This document shows positions 49,154 to 58,448 of a DNA stretch of 64,000 bases, one piece after another. The notes under the pieces are model-generated. The model had not been told where the DNA came from. It saw nothing but the letters and a program-made list of their open reading frames with translations, and did not search any database. Both the position numbers and the translations under genes were made by a program. Numbering within the stretch: the first letter of the stretch is position 1; each line of letters opens with the position of its first letter. Origin of the DNA: Chloroflexota bacterium (GTDB taxonomy: Bacteria > Chloroflexota > Dehalococcoidia > Lucifugimonadales > Lucifugimonadaceae); NCBI GenBank assembly GCA_029262735.1, contig JAJCYY010000062.1, positions 1-64,000 of the forward strand. The letters run 5' to 3'.

Positions 49154-50326
49154 ATGATCACTCTTGAACAGTTGGAGACCGACCCGTACGCCGCTCTTGG
49201 CGTACGGAAGTTCATCAACGCGACGTGTCATCACACGATGTTCGGCGGTACGTTGATTCCGGAGCCTTCGCTGAGAGCGATGCGCGCCGCTGCGGACCAC
49301 GCCGTTGACATGATGGAGCTTCAGAAGGCGACGGGCCGTGTCATCTCGCAGTACACGCACGCAGACGACGGATTCATCGTTTCGGGATGCGCGGCGGGAA
49401 TGCTCGTTGGCACCGCGGCGATACTGACAGGCTCGTCCCGGGCGAAGATGGAGCAGTTGCCGTACCTCGAGGACGGCAAGAACCTGTGCATCGCCAAGCG
49501 GTTTGCCAGGAAGATCGACCTTAACGACGGGACCGAGTACGTCGACCACGGATACGCGTTAGCGGTGCAGACGGCTGGCGTGAAGTTCGTCGAGGTCGGA
49601 CAAGATGAAGTAGTGACTGCCGAGGAGTTCGATTCTGCGTTCAACGAGAACGTGGCAATGGTGTACTGGGTTGGCTACGCGCCGCCCGGAGATATCGCAC
49701 TCCAGGACGTGATCGAGATTGCCCACGCCCACGATGTCCCGGTGCTCGTCGATGCGTCGAATTCGCTGCCTCCGCGTGAGAATCTGCACCACTTCATTGA
49801 CATGGGTGCGGACCTCGTTTGCTTCTCTGGAGGCAAGGGCCTCCAGGGTCCGCAGGGGGCCGGGATTGTCGCCGGGCGAGCTGATCTAATCGACGCGGTG
49901 GCGATGCAGTCTGCGCCCAATCACGGCATTGGGCGGGTTGCGAAGGTGAGCAAAGAAGAGGTTGTGGCTCAGATCTCGTCCCTGATCTGGTGGGCCGAGC
50001 AGGACGATGAAGATCGTATTACCGAACACCACAGGAAGAGTCAGCTGCTTGCGGGCCGGCTCGACGCATTGCCCGATTGCACAACGGAAGTCGTTTTTCC
50101 CGATCACTATCAGAGGCCATATCCGACGGTTCACGTTACTGTTCCGGTTGGTGGTGACCTTGACGGCGCTCAGTTGATCAAGCTGCTGCGTGAGGGAGAA
50201 CCGGCGATCGCAGCTATGACACACCCGTCTGATCCGAGTGTTGTCCGGCTGGATGTGCGACTTCTGGAAGACTCCGAGATAGAGGCGATCGGCAGGCGGC
50301 TGCAAGAGATTATGAACGGCGCGTGA
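49154..50326 (+). CDS. SelA-like PLP-dependent enzyme
   Basis: A 390-residue fold-type I PLP protein. The aldimine lysine is K228 in VCFSGGKGLQGPQGAG, and QSAPNHGIGRVAKVSKEEVVAQI (about residues 253-275) is nearly identical to a block in the paralogue at 2458. GCAAGMLVGTAAILTGSS is the first PLP-binding glycine segment. The family includes SelA and D-glucosaminate-6-phosphate ammonia lyase; this length and motif set fit the lyase-like branch rather than true SelA. The next gene, 236 bases downstream, is a DppB-type permease, and the importer and amidohydrolase genes follow, so the enzyme probably acts on the imported compound. Confidence 0.87.
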   Translation: MITLEQLETDPYAALGVRKFINATCHHTMFGGTLIPEPSLRAMRAAADHAVDMMELQKATGRVISQYTHADDGFIVSGCAAGMLVGTAAILTGSSRAKMEQLPYLEDGKNLCIAKRFARKIDLNDGTEYVDHGYALAVQTAGVKFVEVGQDEVVTAEEFDSAFNENVAMVYWVGYAPPGDIALQDVIEIAHAHDVPVLVDASNSLPPRENLHHFIDMGADLVCFSGGKGLQGPQGAGIVAGRADLIDAVAMQSAPNHGIGRVAKVSKEEVVAQISSLIWWAEQDDEDRITEHHRKSQLLAGRLDALPDCTTEVVFPDHYQRPYPTVHVTVPVGGDLDGAQLIKLLREGEPAIAAMTHPSDPSVVRLDVRLLEDSEIEAIGRRLQEIMNGA

Positions 50327-50562
50327 AGCGCAAAACGTTGCCCGGGATTTCCAGCTCACGGCACCCGCCCGTAAGGATGCTTGACTGGCAGTCCGCCACT
50401 GACCGTCAGTTGAGTGTTCTTCCGCTTCACAACAGTTGGCGTCTGTGGTCCGTCGATATTCGTCGCACACGACCATTTTGACACTGATTTCTAGTGCGTA
50501 TATGGTTCTGTGTTGTCGTCTGCAGGTACTCGTCAGGTCTGTTTCTCCGAAGGACTGTTTGA

Positions 50563-51516
50563 ATGGCCCGGTTCCTGGCACTCCGCTTCATGTTCGCAAT
50601 CATCACCGTCCTCGCAGCGACGTTGATCGTGTTCACGACTTCGAGGCTGGTGGGCGATCCGAGGCAGTTCCTGATCAGGCCCGAGGGGTACGGCATCTCG
50701 GAGGAGTCCTACGAGGCGATCGGCAAGAAGCTTGGCCTCGATAAGCCGCTGATTGTTCAGTACCTGTCCTGGGTTTCCAAGGTCGTTCGCGGCGATTTCG
50801 GCAACACGCTACTCACGGAACGGCCGGTTATCGATCTCTTCCTGGAGAAAGCGCCGGCCACGATCCAGCTGTCCGCCGTGAGCTGGATCATTGCGACGCT
50901 CATCGGTGTGCCACTGGGCGTTTTGTCAGCGGTCAGCCGCGGCGGTTTCCTGGACTATTCAGCGCGTGGGTTCGCGCTCTTTGGACAGGCAATTCCGGTG
51001 TTCTGGCTGGGCATCATGGCCATCCTGATTTTTTCTGTCCAACTGGGGTGGTTTCCGGCCGGCACAAAGGGGCCGCTTGGTGCGAGCTTTGTTGAGCAGG
51101 CGAAGTTTTTTGTGCTCCCGGCGCTCGTGCTTGGCTGGGGTGGCGCGGCCGGATACACACGCCTGACGCGCTCGGCGATGCTCGAAGTTCTTGACTCAGA
51201 GTTCATCAAACTTGCGCGGGCAAAAGGGGTTTCGTCGAGAGCGACGATCTGGAAACACGCTTTTCGTAACGCCCTGATACCGCCAATCACATTCTCCGCA
51301 CTTTTGCTGGCATTTTTTCTGAACGGGCAGGTCGTGATCGAGGTGGTGTTCGGGTGGCCCGGCCTCGGCAGGTTGGCGACAGAGTCCGTATTTCAGAACG
51401 ACTTCAACACCTTGAGCACGGCCGTCCTGTTCTTCGCCGCGCTGTTCGCGACCATGGCATTCCTCGCTGACACGCTATATGCGCTGGTGGATCCACGAAT
51501 CAGGTACTCGAAGTAG
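50563..51516 (+). CDS. ABC transporter permease, DppB/OppB family
   Basis: A 317-residue permease. FLALRFMFAIITVLAATLIVFTTSRLVGDPRQF is the N-terminal helix and GDPR motif, KLGLDKPLIVQYLSWVSKVVRGDFG follows, and the EAA loop is EFIKLARAKGVSSRATIWKHAFRNA (about residues 209-233). It forms the membrane channel with the next gene product, 14 bases downstream. This second importer is ordered B-C-binding protein, the opposite of the one at 7.9-11.8 kb. Neither has ATPase genes nearby. Confidence 0.93.
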   Translation: MARFLALRFMFAIITVLAATLIVFTTSRLVGDPRQFLIRPEGYGISEESYEAIGKKLGLDKPLIVQYLSWVSKVVRGDFGNTLLTERPVIDLFLEKAPATIQLSAVSWIIATLIGVPLGVLSAVSRGGFLDYSARGFALFGQAIPVFWLGIMAILIFSVQLGWFPAGTKGPLGASFVEQAKFFVLPALVLGWGGAAGYTRLTRSAMLEVLDSEFIKLARAKGVSSRATIWKHAFRNALIPPITFSALLLAFFLNGQVVIEVVFGWPGLGRLATESVFQNDFNTLSTAVLFFAALFATMAFLADTLYALVDPRIRYSK

Positions 51517-51530
51517 CGGTTGGCACAAGT

Positions 51531-52442
51531 TTGGCAGTAGTAACAACACAAGCAGAGACCATCCCGGGAAGACGCAACGCCGCGCCACTTCGGCAAGTCC
51601 TGGCGTTCTGGGATTTCCTTCGCCGCTGGCCAGTGATACCGGGAGTGATCCTGTCTGTCCTGATCATCTGCGCCATCTTTGCCAGCCAGATAGCTCCGCA
51701 CAACTTTCGACAGACAGATCTGCGCCAGCGTAATGCTCCGCCAATCTGGTTGGACGGCGGTAGCAGCGAGCGTATTCTCGGCGGCGATGTTGTTGGCCGG
51801 GACATCCTGAGCCGCCTGATTCACGGGGCGCGGATCTCGATCATGGTGGCGGTGATCTCACTCACTTCAGGCGCAGTGGTCGGAACTGCGATCGGCCTGG
51901 TGGCGGGCTACTACGGCGGAATATTCGACGAGGCCCTGATGCGACTCGTCGACATCTGGTTCTCTATTCCGTTCATATTGTTCGCGCTGGTTGTCGTACT
52001 GGCTTTTGATCCGAGCCTGACTGTGATCCTGGCGCTTCTTGCGATTCTGGCCTGGAGCGCGTTCGTGAGGAATGTCCGCGCCGAGATTTTGCTGTTGAAG
52101 ACAACGGACTACGTGGCCTCGGCACGCGTCTCAGGCGCGTCAACTCTGCGCCTCATGATTCGTCACCTGCTGCCCGGTGTGTTCAACACAATCATGGTGA
52201 TTGCGAGTCTCAGGGTGGGTCAGCTCATTCTCGCTGAAGCCTCGCTCAGTTTCCTCGGGGCGGGAATACCGGCGCCGATCCCCGCATGGGGCCTCATGGT
52301 CTCGGACGGTCGCAACTATCTTGATAGCGCGTGGTGGGTCTCGACGTTCCCCGGAATCGCCATCCTTCTGACGGTGCTGTCGTTCAACTTCATAGGTGAC
52401 TGGCTCAGAGACCGCCTCGACCCACGTCTTCGCCAGATTTAG
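51531..52442 (+). CDS. ABC transporter permease, DppC/OppC family
   Basis: A 303-residue permease. It has the N-terminal OppC segment (about residues 30-55), the GGDVVGRDILSRLIHGARISIMVAVISL motif (about 84-111), an EAA-like loop VASARVSGASTLRLMIRHLLPGVFNTI, and the C-terminal GDWLRDRLDPRLRQI. The start is TTG 51531, which has weak flanking signals but is supported by the family N-terminus. It is co-transcribed with the DppB gene. Confidence 0.93.
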   Translation: MAVVTTQAETIPGRRNAAPLRQVLAFWDFLRRWPVIPGVILSVLIICAIFASQIAPHNFRQTDLRQRNAPPIWLDGGSSERILGGDVVGRDILSRLIHGARISIMVAVISLTSGAVVGTAIGLVAGYYGGIFDEALMRLVDIWFSIPFILFALVVVLAFDPSLTVILALLAILAWSAFVRNVRAEILLLKTTDYVASARVSGASTLRLMIRHLLPGVFNTIMVIASLRVGQLILAEASLSFLGAGIPAPIPAWGLMVSDGRNYLDSAWWVSTFPGIAILLTVLSFNFIGDWLRDRLDPRLRQI

Positions 52443-52714
52443 CTGCGAAACAACGTCCCGATCGCCTCTTTGGTCCCGTGTAACCCGGATACTTCCTGCA
52501 TTCACGTCTTGTGACCGAAATCACACTCCTGATGGCGTCTTTCATCAAGAGACATCGAGATTCTCTTGGTTATCGTTTTCTGAGTTGTCACTGCACACTT
52601 ATTCGCATATCATCCGCCAGTCAGTTACGAGATACCGCAGCGGACCAGCGCCGACACCGCTTGACGCACGCACCCGGGTGGCGTGGCTTGCCGGGCCTAT
52701 ATCGGAGAACAAAA

Positions 52715-54604
52715 ATGATGAATGATCGATCGCACGGCTGGCTGAAACTACGTCTCTTATTTTTATTCGCTGCGACTGCATTGGCTGCAGTTGCCGTAGC
52801 CTGCGGATCAAGTGACGACCCGGCTGCGACAAGCACCAGTGCCCCGCCGACTGTGCAGCCGACGGCGACTTCGCCGACATCCGCAACTCCGCCAACATCC
52901 GCTACTGCGACTACGGCGGCGCCAACGGCAACGGCAACGAATGTGCCTCCTTCCGGCGATGTGCCGTCTCCAAACAGTCCGGCGAAGACACTGACATTTG
53001 CGATGTTGGATGTCGGCAAGGGTGTTGGAATCAACAGCGCAGGTTCGACCAACTACCGTTGGGGCATTACCGAGACGCCTTTCATGACCAACTTCCCTGA
53101 CGACATCGTGGGGATGCTGGTCGAGTCATGGGAGCGAAACGGCGATGAGTTGCTTTTGCACGTGAGGGACGGAATCGAGTTCCACGATGGCTGGGGACCG
53201 TTCACGGCACAGGACCTGGCCTGGAACCTGACCGACACCAATGCCAGCACTAACGAGGAGTCGATCTCATTCAACGCCGGTGACTACGCGGCCCTGTTCA
53301 CCTCTCATCAGGCTATCGATGACACGACGGTCAAAATCACGGTCAACAACTGGGACGTTCGCTGGAACGCTAACCAGTTGAACAACCAGGGTCAGACGAT
53401 GGAGGTGTTCTCCAAGAAGGCGTTTGATGACATGGGACGGGACTGGATGATTCGGAACATCATCGGAACCGGACCGCTTGAAGTGGTTGAGTTCCGAGAC
53501 GACGAGAGAATCGTTGTCGATGCGGTCCAGGGGCACTGGCGCAAGACGCCGGAGGCCGAGCGGATCACATACCTGGAGGTTCCAGAGGCAGCGACTCGTA
53601 AAGCGATGATGCTCAACGGTGACGCAGACGCTGCCGAGTTGACGCTTCCAGACCGCAAGGACCTGCGGGAGCGCGGCTTCGCATGGGCGGGCGCTCACTC
53701 GGGTAAAGAGCAGGTGGTGATATTCGGCGGGAACTACTGGGAGGAGAACCACGCGGACAGTGGAGAAGCCCTCAATCCCTGGGATCTTGAGGGCTACGGC
53801 GAGGATCTGCCCTGGGTCGGTTGCCCGTGGGAAGACAAGTGCGGATACACAGACACTGACAATCCCCCCGGAATGACGGACATGGAGCAGGCACGGCTGG
53901 TGCGATGGGCGATGGCGATGGCTTACGACCGAGACCTGATCAACGAGACGATTTTCGCTGGACAGGCCGAGCCGGATCACATCTCGATGTTCATCCCTTC
54001 ACTGCCCGAGTTCCAGGACAAGTGGGAGGTACCGTTCGATCCCGACAAGGCCGAAGAGTACCTGGACATGGCGGGTTACCCGAAGGGATCCGGGGGCATT
54101 CGCTTCTCTCACCGGTTCATTACGTTCGCAGGATTTGGCGAGGAGATTCTTCAGGGCATCGCCGGGTTCTGGGAGAACATCGGCATTGAGACCGAGTCCC
54201 AGATAGTTGACTACGGCGGTGTGTTCAGGCCCACGGTAGTGGACCGCAGCAACTCGCTTGTTTACATCCAGGGTTGCCGGCACCACAACGGCCTGCCGTT
54301 CGACTGGCCAAGAGGTCCGCAGAACACCAGCCTCACCAGGGGCGGCTTCGGATGCGGTATCGAGATGCCGTGGATTGCCGAGGCGTTCCTCGAAGCCAAC
54401 CTGCACGATGACGCGGCCGAACGAATTGCCATCAACACCGAAGTGGCCGACCAGATGCACTTCTGGATGCCGCAGTCAGGGATAGCAGTTGTTCCCAACG
54501 GCATGGTGTACAACCCCCGGTCCATAGCGGCCTGGGAGATGAGGGATGGATTCGAAGCGCCGAACTTCCAGGGACCCGAACTTATTGAGCTTGTAAACAG
54601 GTAG
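52715..54604 (+). CDS. Peptide/opine-type ABC transporter substrate-binding lipoprotein (SBP family 5)
   Basis: A 629-residue exported binding protein. The signal peptide LKLRLLFLFAATALAAVAVACG ends in the lipobox AVAC at about residue 29, and a Thr/Ala/Pro-rich linker follows to about residue 85. Family 5 features are LLLHVRDGIEFHDGWGPFTAQDLAWNL (about 144-170), FNAGDYAALFTSHQ, and LVRWAMAMAYDRDLINETIFAGQAEP. ATG 52715 was chosen because GGAG lies seven bases upstream; the frame from 52511 has no signal sequence. A clear intrinsic terminator follows at 54662. It is about the same length as the binding protein at 9923 but in the opposite gene order. Confidence 0.93.
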   Translation: MMNDRSHGWLKLRLLFLFAATALAAVAVACGSSDDPAATSTSAPPTVQPTATSPTSATPPTSATATTAAPTATATNVPPSGDVPSPNSPAKTLTFAMLDVGKGVGINSAGSTNYRWGITETPFMTNFPDDIVGMLVESWERNGDELLLHVRDGIEFHDGWGPFTAQDLAWNLTDTNASTNEESISFNAGDYAALFTSHQAIDDTTVKITVNNWDVRWNANQLNNQGQTMEVFSKKAFDDMGRDWMIRNIIGTGPLEVVEFRDDERIVVDAVQGHWRKTPEAERITYLEVPEAATRKAMMLNGDADAAELTLPDRKDLRERGFAWAGAHSGKEQVVIFGGNYWEENHADSGEALNPWDLEGYGEDLPWVGCPWEDKCGYTDTDNPPGMTDMEQARLVRWAMAMAYDRDLINETIFAGQAEPDHISMFIPSLPEFQDKWEVPFDPDKAEEYLDMAGYPKGSGGIRFSHRFITFAGFGEEILQGIAGFWENIGIETESQIVDYGGVFRPTVVDRSNSLVYIQGCRHHNGLPFDWPRGPQNTSLTRGGFGCGIEMPWIAEAFLEANLHDDAAERIAINTEVADQMHFWMPQSGIAVVPNGMVYNPRSIAAWEMRDGFEAPNFQGPELIELVNR

Positions 54605-54661
54605 AGGACTCTGAACATTCCGGTGATTGACCACTCTGCTGACCCAAATTGATCGATTAAG

Positions 54662-54704
54662 CCGGCGGGCCGACGGAACCGAGTTCTGTGAGCCCGCCGG
54701 TTTT
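54662..54704 (+). terminator. Intrinsic terminator of the second importer operon
   Basis: CCGGCGGGC (54662-54670) pairs perfectly with GCCCGCCGG (54692-54700) and is followed by TTTTG. The loop is 21 bases. It lies 57 bases after the binding-protein stop, so the amidohydrolase genes downstream are probably a separate unit or partly read through. Confidence 0.75.
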
Positions 54705-54748
54705 GATTCCTACTACTTTCAAAACTGGCGAAACTGGTTGAGATTGAC

Positions 54749-55519
54749 ATGATCTGCGATGCACACGCATACCTTGGAAACAGTCCCGGCTGGGGCCAGA
54801 TGGGCCTGCCGGTCCCGCTCGACGCTCCGGCCTGGGTTGAGATGATGGACAGGTCGGGAGTGGACCGGGCGCTTGTCGCTCCTCCAGGTGTTGGGGCAGG
54901 TGAGGACTACAAGCCCGATATGGACCGGATAGCGCAGGGTATGAAGGACTTCCCTGACCGGCTGTTCGGCTTCTATCGGGTCAAGCCGCGCCGCGGTGCC
55001 GTGGCGCTGGACGAGATGCGCTTCCGGGTTGAAGAACAGGGTTTCCGCGCAATGAAAATGAACACCCTGGATGACAACTACCGGCTCGATGATCGAAGGC
55101 TCCTCGATCCGGTGATCCAGTCAGCGGCCGACCTCGGGCTGGTCATTTTCTTCCACACCGGCGATACGCACGGCGAGACTTGCCAGCCGTCCATGGTGGC
55201 GAAGATCGCCGCCGACTTTCCAGATACCACGTTCATCATCGGCCACTGCGGCTACGTTGGCTGGGACGACCAGACGGTGCCTGCGTTGAAATCGGCCAGC
55301 AACACAGTGTGCGAGACCGCAGGCGTTATGTCGCCATCGAAGATCCAGGGAATCGTCGACGAGGTCGGGGCGGAGCGCGTCTTGATGGGAACGAACGGAC
55401 CGAACACGCCGATTGAGCTTCCTCACATCATGATCAACAGGCACATGAATAAGCTGACCGCTCCGGAAAAAGCGTTGATAACGGGCGGGAACTTCGAGCG
55501 AGTCCTTGGATTGAACTGA
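54749..55519 (+). CDS. Amidohydrolase-family protein with altered metal site (paralogue 1 of 3)
   Basis: A 256-residue TIM-barrel protein of the COG2159 amidohydrolase group. The first of three paralogues in this cluster. Family features are intact: H136 in FFHTGDT and H166 in IIGHCGY. However, the canonical HxH in strand 1 is HxY (H6-x-Y8 in DAHAYLG), and the metal/catalytic aspartate of GSDxP is N216 in GTNGPN. Both changes recur in the two paralogues, so they are conserved, not errors. Compared with ACMSD-type enzymes this leaves two histidines, a tyrosine and an asparagine at the expected metal positions. Function unknown; metal-independent or altered-metal chemistry is possible. It follows the importer terminator by 44 bases. 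Confidence 0.85.
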   Translation: MICDAHAYLGNSPGWGQMGLPVPLDAPAWVEMMDRSGVDRALVAPPGVGAGEDYKPDMDRIAQGMKDFPDRLFGFYRVKPRRGAVALDEMRFRVEEQGFRAMKMNTLDDNYRLDDRRLLDPVIQSAADLGLVIFFHTGDTHGETCQPSMVAKIAADFPDTTFIIGHCGYVGWDDQTVPALKSASNTVCETAGVMSPSKIQGIVDEVGAERVLMGTNGPNTPIELPHIMINRHMNKLTAPEKALITGGNFERVLGLN

Positions 55520-55556
55520 GTTATCGAGTTCGGAGTTCAGAACTGGACGCCAATAC

Positions 55557-56345
55557 ATGATCTACGACACGCACGCATACCTCGGGAACAACCCGATATG
55601 GAAACAGCACGGACTTCCGGTCCCGCTGGAAGCCGATGCCTGGATTGAGATGCTGGACGAAGCTGGCGTCGATGGCGCGCTGGTGGCGCCGCCCGGCAAC
55701 GGTGCCGCAGAGGATTTTAAGCCTGACATGGACCGAATCGGCTCTGCCGTGGCGAAGTATCCGAAGCGACTGTTTGGCTTCGCACGCGTGAAACCGCGCC
55801 AGGGGAGTGTGGCCATTGAAGAGTTGCGGAAGCGAGTTACCGACCAGGGTTTCCGTGCATTGAAGCTGAACACGATGGACGACGACTATCGACTTGACGA
55901 CCGCAAGTTGATCGACCCGGTTATCGATGCTGCTGCCAAGCTGGGCATCGTGGTGTTTTTTCACACGGGCGATACGAGCTATCAGTCCTGCACTCCGAAT
56001 ATGGTCGCTGACATTGCTGTCGATTACCCGGAGACCACCTTCATCATTGGCCACATGGGCTTTGGTGGAGTGAACGGATTCCCGGGGGCTCCGGAGGAGC
56101 TTGTGCCAGCGATGCAACGGGCGCCAAACACCGTTACGGAAACAGCAGGCGTGTTCAAGCCAGAGTTCATCCAGACGGTGATCGATAGTGTCGGCGCCGA
56201 ACGAGTCTTGATGGGATCTAACGGGCCGTATATGCCGGTCGAGATAGTCCGGATCATGATCCAAAAAAACATGAACCGACTGTCCGACGGTGAGAAAGCG
56301 CTCGTAACCGGCGGCGACTTCGAGCGCATCTTCAAACTCAATTGA
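55557..56345 (+). CDS. Amidohydrolase-family protein with altered metal site (paralogue 2 of 3)
   Basis: A 262-residue paralogue of the preceding gene, with the same VPLEADAWIEMLDEAGVDGALVAPPGNGAAEDFKPDMDRI block. H136 is in FFHTGDTS and H166 in IIGHMGF. The first-strand motif is DTHAY (H6, Y8) and the C-terminal aspartate is N222 in GSNGPY. It is 37 bases after paralogue 1 and 65 bases before a SelA-like gene on the same strand. It is slightly longer owing to a GGVNGFPGAPEEL insertion near residue 170. Local duplication of the gene is likely. Confidence 0.85.
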   Translation: MIYDTHAYLGNNPIWKQHGLPVPLEADAWIEMLDEAGVDGALVAPPGNGAAEDFKPDMDRIGSAVAKYPKRLFGFARVKPRQGSVAIEELRKRVTDQGFRALKLNTMDDDYRLDDRKLIDPVIDAAAKLGIVVFFHTGDTSYQSCTPNMVADIAVDYPETTFIIGHMGFGGVNGFPGAPEELVPAMQRAPNTVTETAGVFKPEFIQTVIDSVGAERVLMGSNGPYMPVEIVRIMIQKNMNRLSDGEKALVTGGDFERIFKLN

Positions 56346-56410
56346 CCGGCACAACGCGCTCAGACTCCGGCGAACGACCAACAGCATCCTCGAATTCGAG
56401 CAGATAAGAG

Positions 56411-57658
56411 TTGTCTACCATCGAAAGAACCGGCAAAGAAGCTGACTGGGGCTCGATGTATCGAGATCTCGGCGTAGAGCCGGTCGTCAACGCCATTGGC
56501 AACGTGTCGGTGCTTGGCGGCTCAACCGCAAGTCCCGCTGTTCGCGCTGCGATGGAAAGTGCAAGCGATTCGTTCGCTCCCATGCTGGCAGTGGCGGAAA
56601 ACGCGTCCCGGGCGGTTGCCGAGATGCTGGGTGTCGAAGCGGCCTGGATCACCTCGGGCGCTGGTTCGGCGATCAGCCTCGCTGCCGCAGCGTGCATTGC
56701 TCGTGACGATGTCGGGGCCGTCGCCAAAATCCCGGACACTACCGGCATGCCAAACGAGATTCTGATCCAGAAGCGCCAGCGATATTCGTACGACCGTTGC
56801 CTGGAGCTGGCTGGCGGCGTGCTGGTGGAGGTTACCGGGGGCAGAGTTCCTGAAGAGGGAGAGTACAAGCCCGCTCTTGGACCGGCGCACAAGGCTGACG
56901 CGGACAGTGTGCCGGGCACAACTGCCGAGTCGCTTGCTGCCGCCATTGGTGAAAACACCGCGGCGATTCACTACGTTGCAGACGAACGCGCCAGGGACGA
57001 CACGATTCTCGGCTTCGACGAGATCCTGAAGGTGGCCCACGAGCACGATATTCCGCTGATAGTCGATGCCGCCGGTCAGGTCTTTCCTACCGACAACCTC
57101 TCGAAGTACGCTCGCGCCGGGGCCGACTTCGTCTGCTACGGAGCGAAATACATCGGAGCGCCACACTCGACCGGGTTCGTCGTCGGCAAGAAAGTGTGGG
57201 TCGACAGGCTGAAGCTGCACAGTTTCGTGGCGTTCGAGTCGCTTGGAATGCGTTCCTGGGGCCGACCGCACAAGGTCGACAGACAGGAGATGGTCGGCGT
57301 GGTTGCCGCTGTGCGGGAATGGGTGACCGCTAACCATGAGGAGCGGTTCGCTGAATACGACCAACGAATAGGCGTATTGCAGGACCGACTGGGCTCGTTG
57401 CGGGGTGTTACGACGACTGCCGTGCGGTCAACCGTCGGAGGCTCGTCCTATGGCTTGATCCTGGAGCTGGATTCGGACGTGGCGGGAGTGACTCTGCAAG
57501 AACTGGTGGACCGACTGAAGGAAGGCAGCCCTTCGATCTGGACACGAGTGGTCGGCGGTACGATGCTATTAGCCGTAAACTGCCTTGCGCCCTGTGAGGA
57601 CGCCATCGTTGGTGATCGAATCGCCTCCGTGCTTGCAGGCAGCCCGGGACAGGCTTAA
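56411..57658 (+). CDS. SelA-like PLP-dependent enzyme (divergent)
   Basis: A 415-residue PLP protein related to SelA-like enzymes at 2458 and 49154. It keeps KIPDTTGMPNEILIQKRQRYSYDRC. The aldimine lysine is K246 in YGAKYIGAPHSTG, where the others have SGGKGLxGPQ, so the phosphate-binding loop has diverged. It lies between two amidohydrolase paralogues on the same strand with gaps of 65 and 16 bases. The start is TTG 56411; ATG 56456 is an alternative that would remove 15 residues. Function in the module is unknown. Confidence 0.8.
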   Translation: MSTIERTGKEADWGSMYRDLGVEPVVNAIGNVSVLGGSTASPAVRAAMESASDSFAPMLAVAENASRAVAEMLGVEAAWITSGAGSAISLAAAACIARDDVGAVAKIPDTTGMPNEILIQKRQRYSYDRCLELAGGVLVEVTGGRVPEEGEYKPALGPAHKADADSVPGTTAESLAAAIGENTAAIHYVADERARDDTILGFDEILKVAHEHDIPLIVDAAGQVFPTDNLSKYARAGADFVCYGAKYIGAPHSTGFVVGKKVWVDRLKLHSFVAFESLGMRSWGRPHKVDRQEMVGVVAAVREWVTANHEERFAEYDQRIGVLQDRLGSLRGVTTTAVRSTVGGSSYGLILELDSDVAGVTLQELVDRLKEGSPSIWTRVVGGTMLLAVNCLAPCEDAIVGDRIASVLAGSPGQA

Positions 57659-57674
57659 TCCTCGAGGAGAACAA

Positions 57675-58448
57675 GTGATATACGACGCTCACGGCTATCT
57701 TGGACACAACGCCCAGTTCGCAACCTACGGTGTGCCTGAATATCTGAGCCAGGACGAGTGGCTGCGCATCATGGATAGCTGCGGGATGCAGGGAGCGCTG
57801 GTGGCACCACCGGGAGTGGGCACAGTCGACGACTTCAAGCCGGACATGGAGTTGATTGCACAGGCGGTGAAGTCGCATCCCGACAGGTTCTTCGGCTACA
57901 CGCGGGTAAAGCCTCGCCGCGGTCAGGCTGCACTGGACGATCTGCGTTACTGGATAGAGGAACGCGGCTTACACGCGGTCAAGATGAACTCGCTTGACGA
58001 TGACTATCGGTTTGACGACCGTGCGCTGATGGACCCGGTCATGGAGGTGGTTTCAGAACTGGGGATTCCGGTCCTTTTCCACACCGGCGACTCGCACGGC
58101 GAGACGTGCACGCCGAACATGGTCGCCGATATCGCTGTCGACTTTCCGGACATCACCTTCATCATCGGTCACATGGGTTATCCCGGCGGCGACCACATGC
58201 TGATAGACGCGATGAACCGTGCGCCGAACACGGTGGCAGAGACCGCATCCGTGTTCAGGCGCGTCGTTATCCAGGAGACGGTCGATGCCGTTGGCGTCGA
58301 GCGGATCTTGATGGGGACGAACGGACCGTACTCGCCTATCGAGATGGGTCCGATGATGTTTCGTGACTACATGGGGTCGCTGAACGACGAAGCGAAGGCG
58401 GCGATCCTGGGAGCAAACCTTGTGCGGGTGCTGGGGGTGGCGTCTTGA
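57675..58448 (+). CDS. Amidohydrolase-family protein with altered metal site (paralogue 3 of 3)
   Basis: A 257-residue paralogue of the genes at 54749 and 55557. H136 is in LFHTGDSHGE and H166 in IIGHMGY. The first strand is DAHGYLG (H6, Y8), and the usual aspartate is N216 in GTNGPY. GTG 57675 has GAGGAG five bases upstream and gives the same N-terminus as the paralogues; an in-frame start at 57585 lies inside the preceding gene. Its stop overlaps the next start by four bases (TTGA), so the isomerase is co-translated with it. Confidence 0.87.
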   Translation: MIYDAHGYLGHNAQFATYGVPEYLSQDEWLRIMDSCGMQGALVAPPGVGTVDDFKPDMELIAQAVKSHPDRFFGYTRVKPRRGQAALDDLRYWIEERGLHAVKMNSLDDDYRFDDRALMDPVMEVVSELGIPVLFHTGDSHGETCTPNMVADIAVDFPDITFIIGHMGYPGGDHMLIDAMNRAPNTVAETASVFRRVVIQETVDAVGVERILMGTNGPYSPIEMGPMMFRDYMGSLNDEAKAAILGANLVRVLGVAS

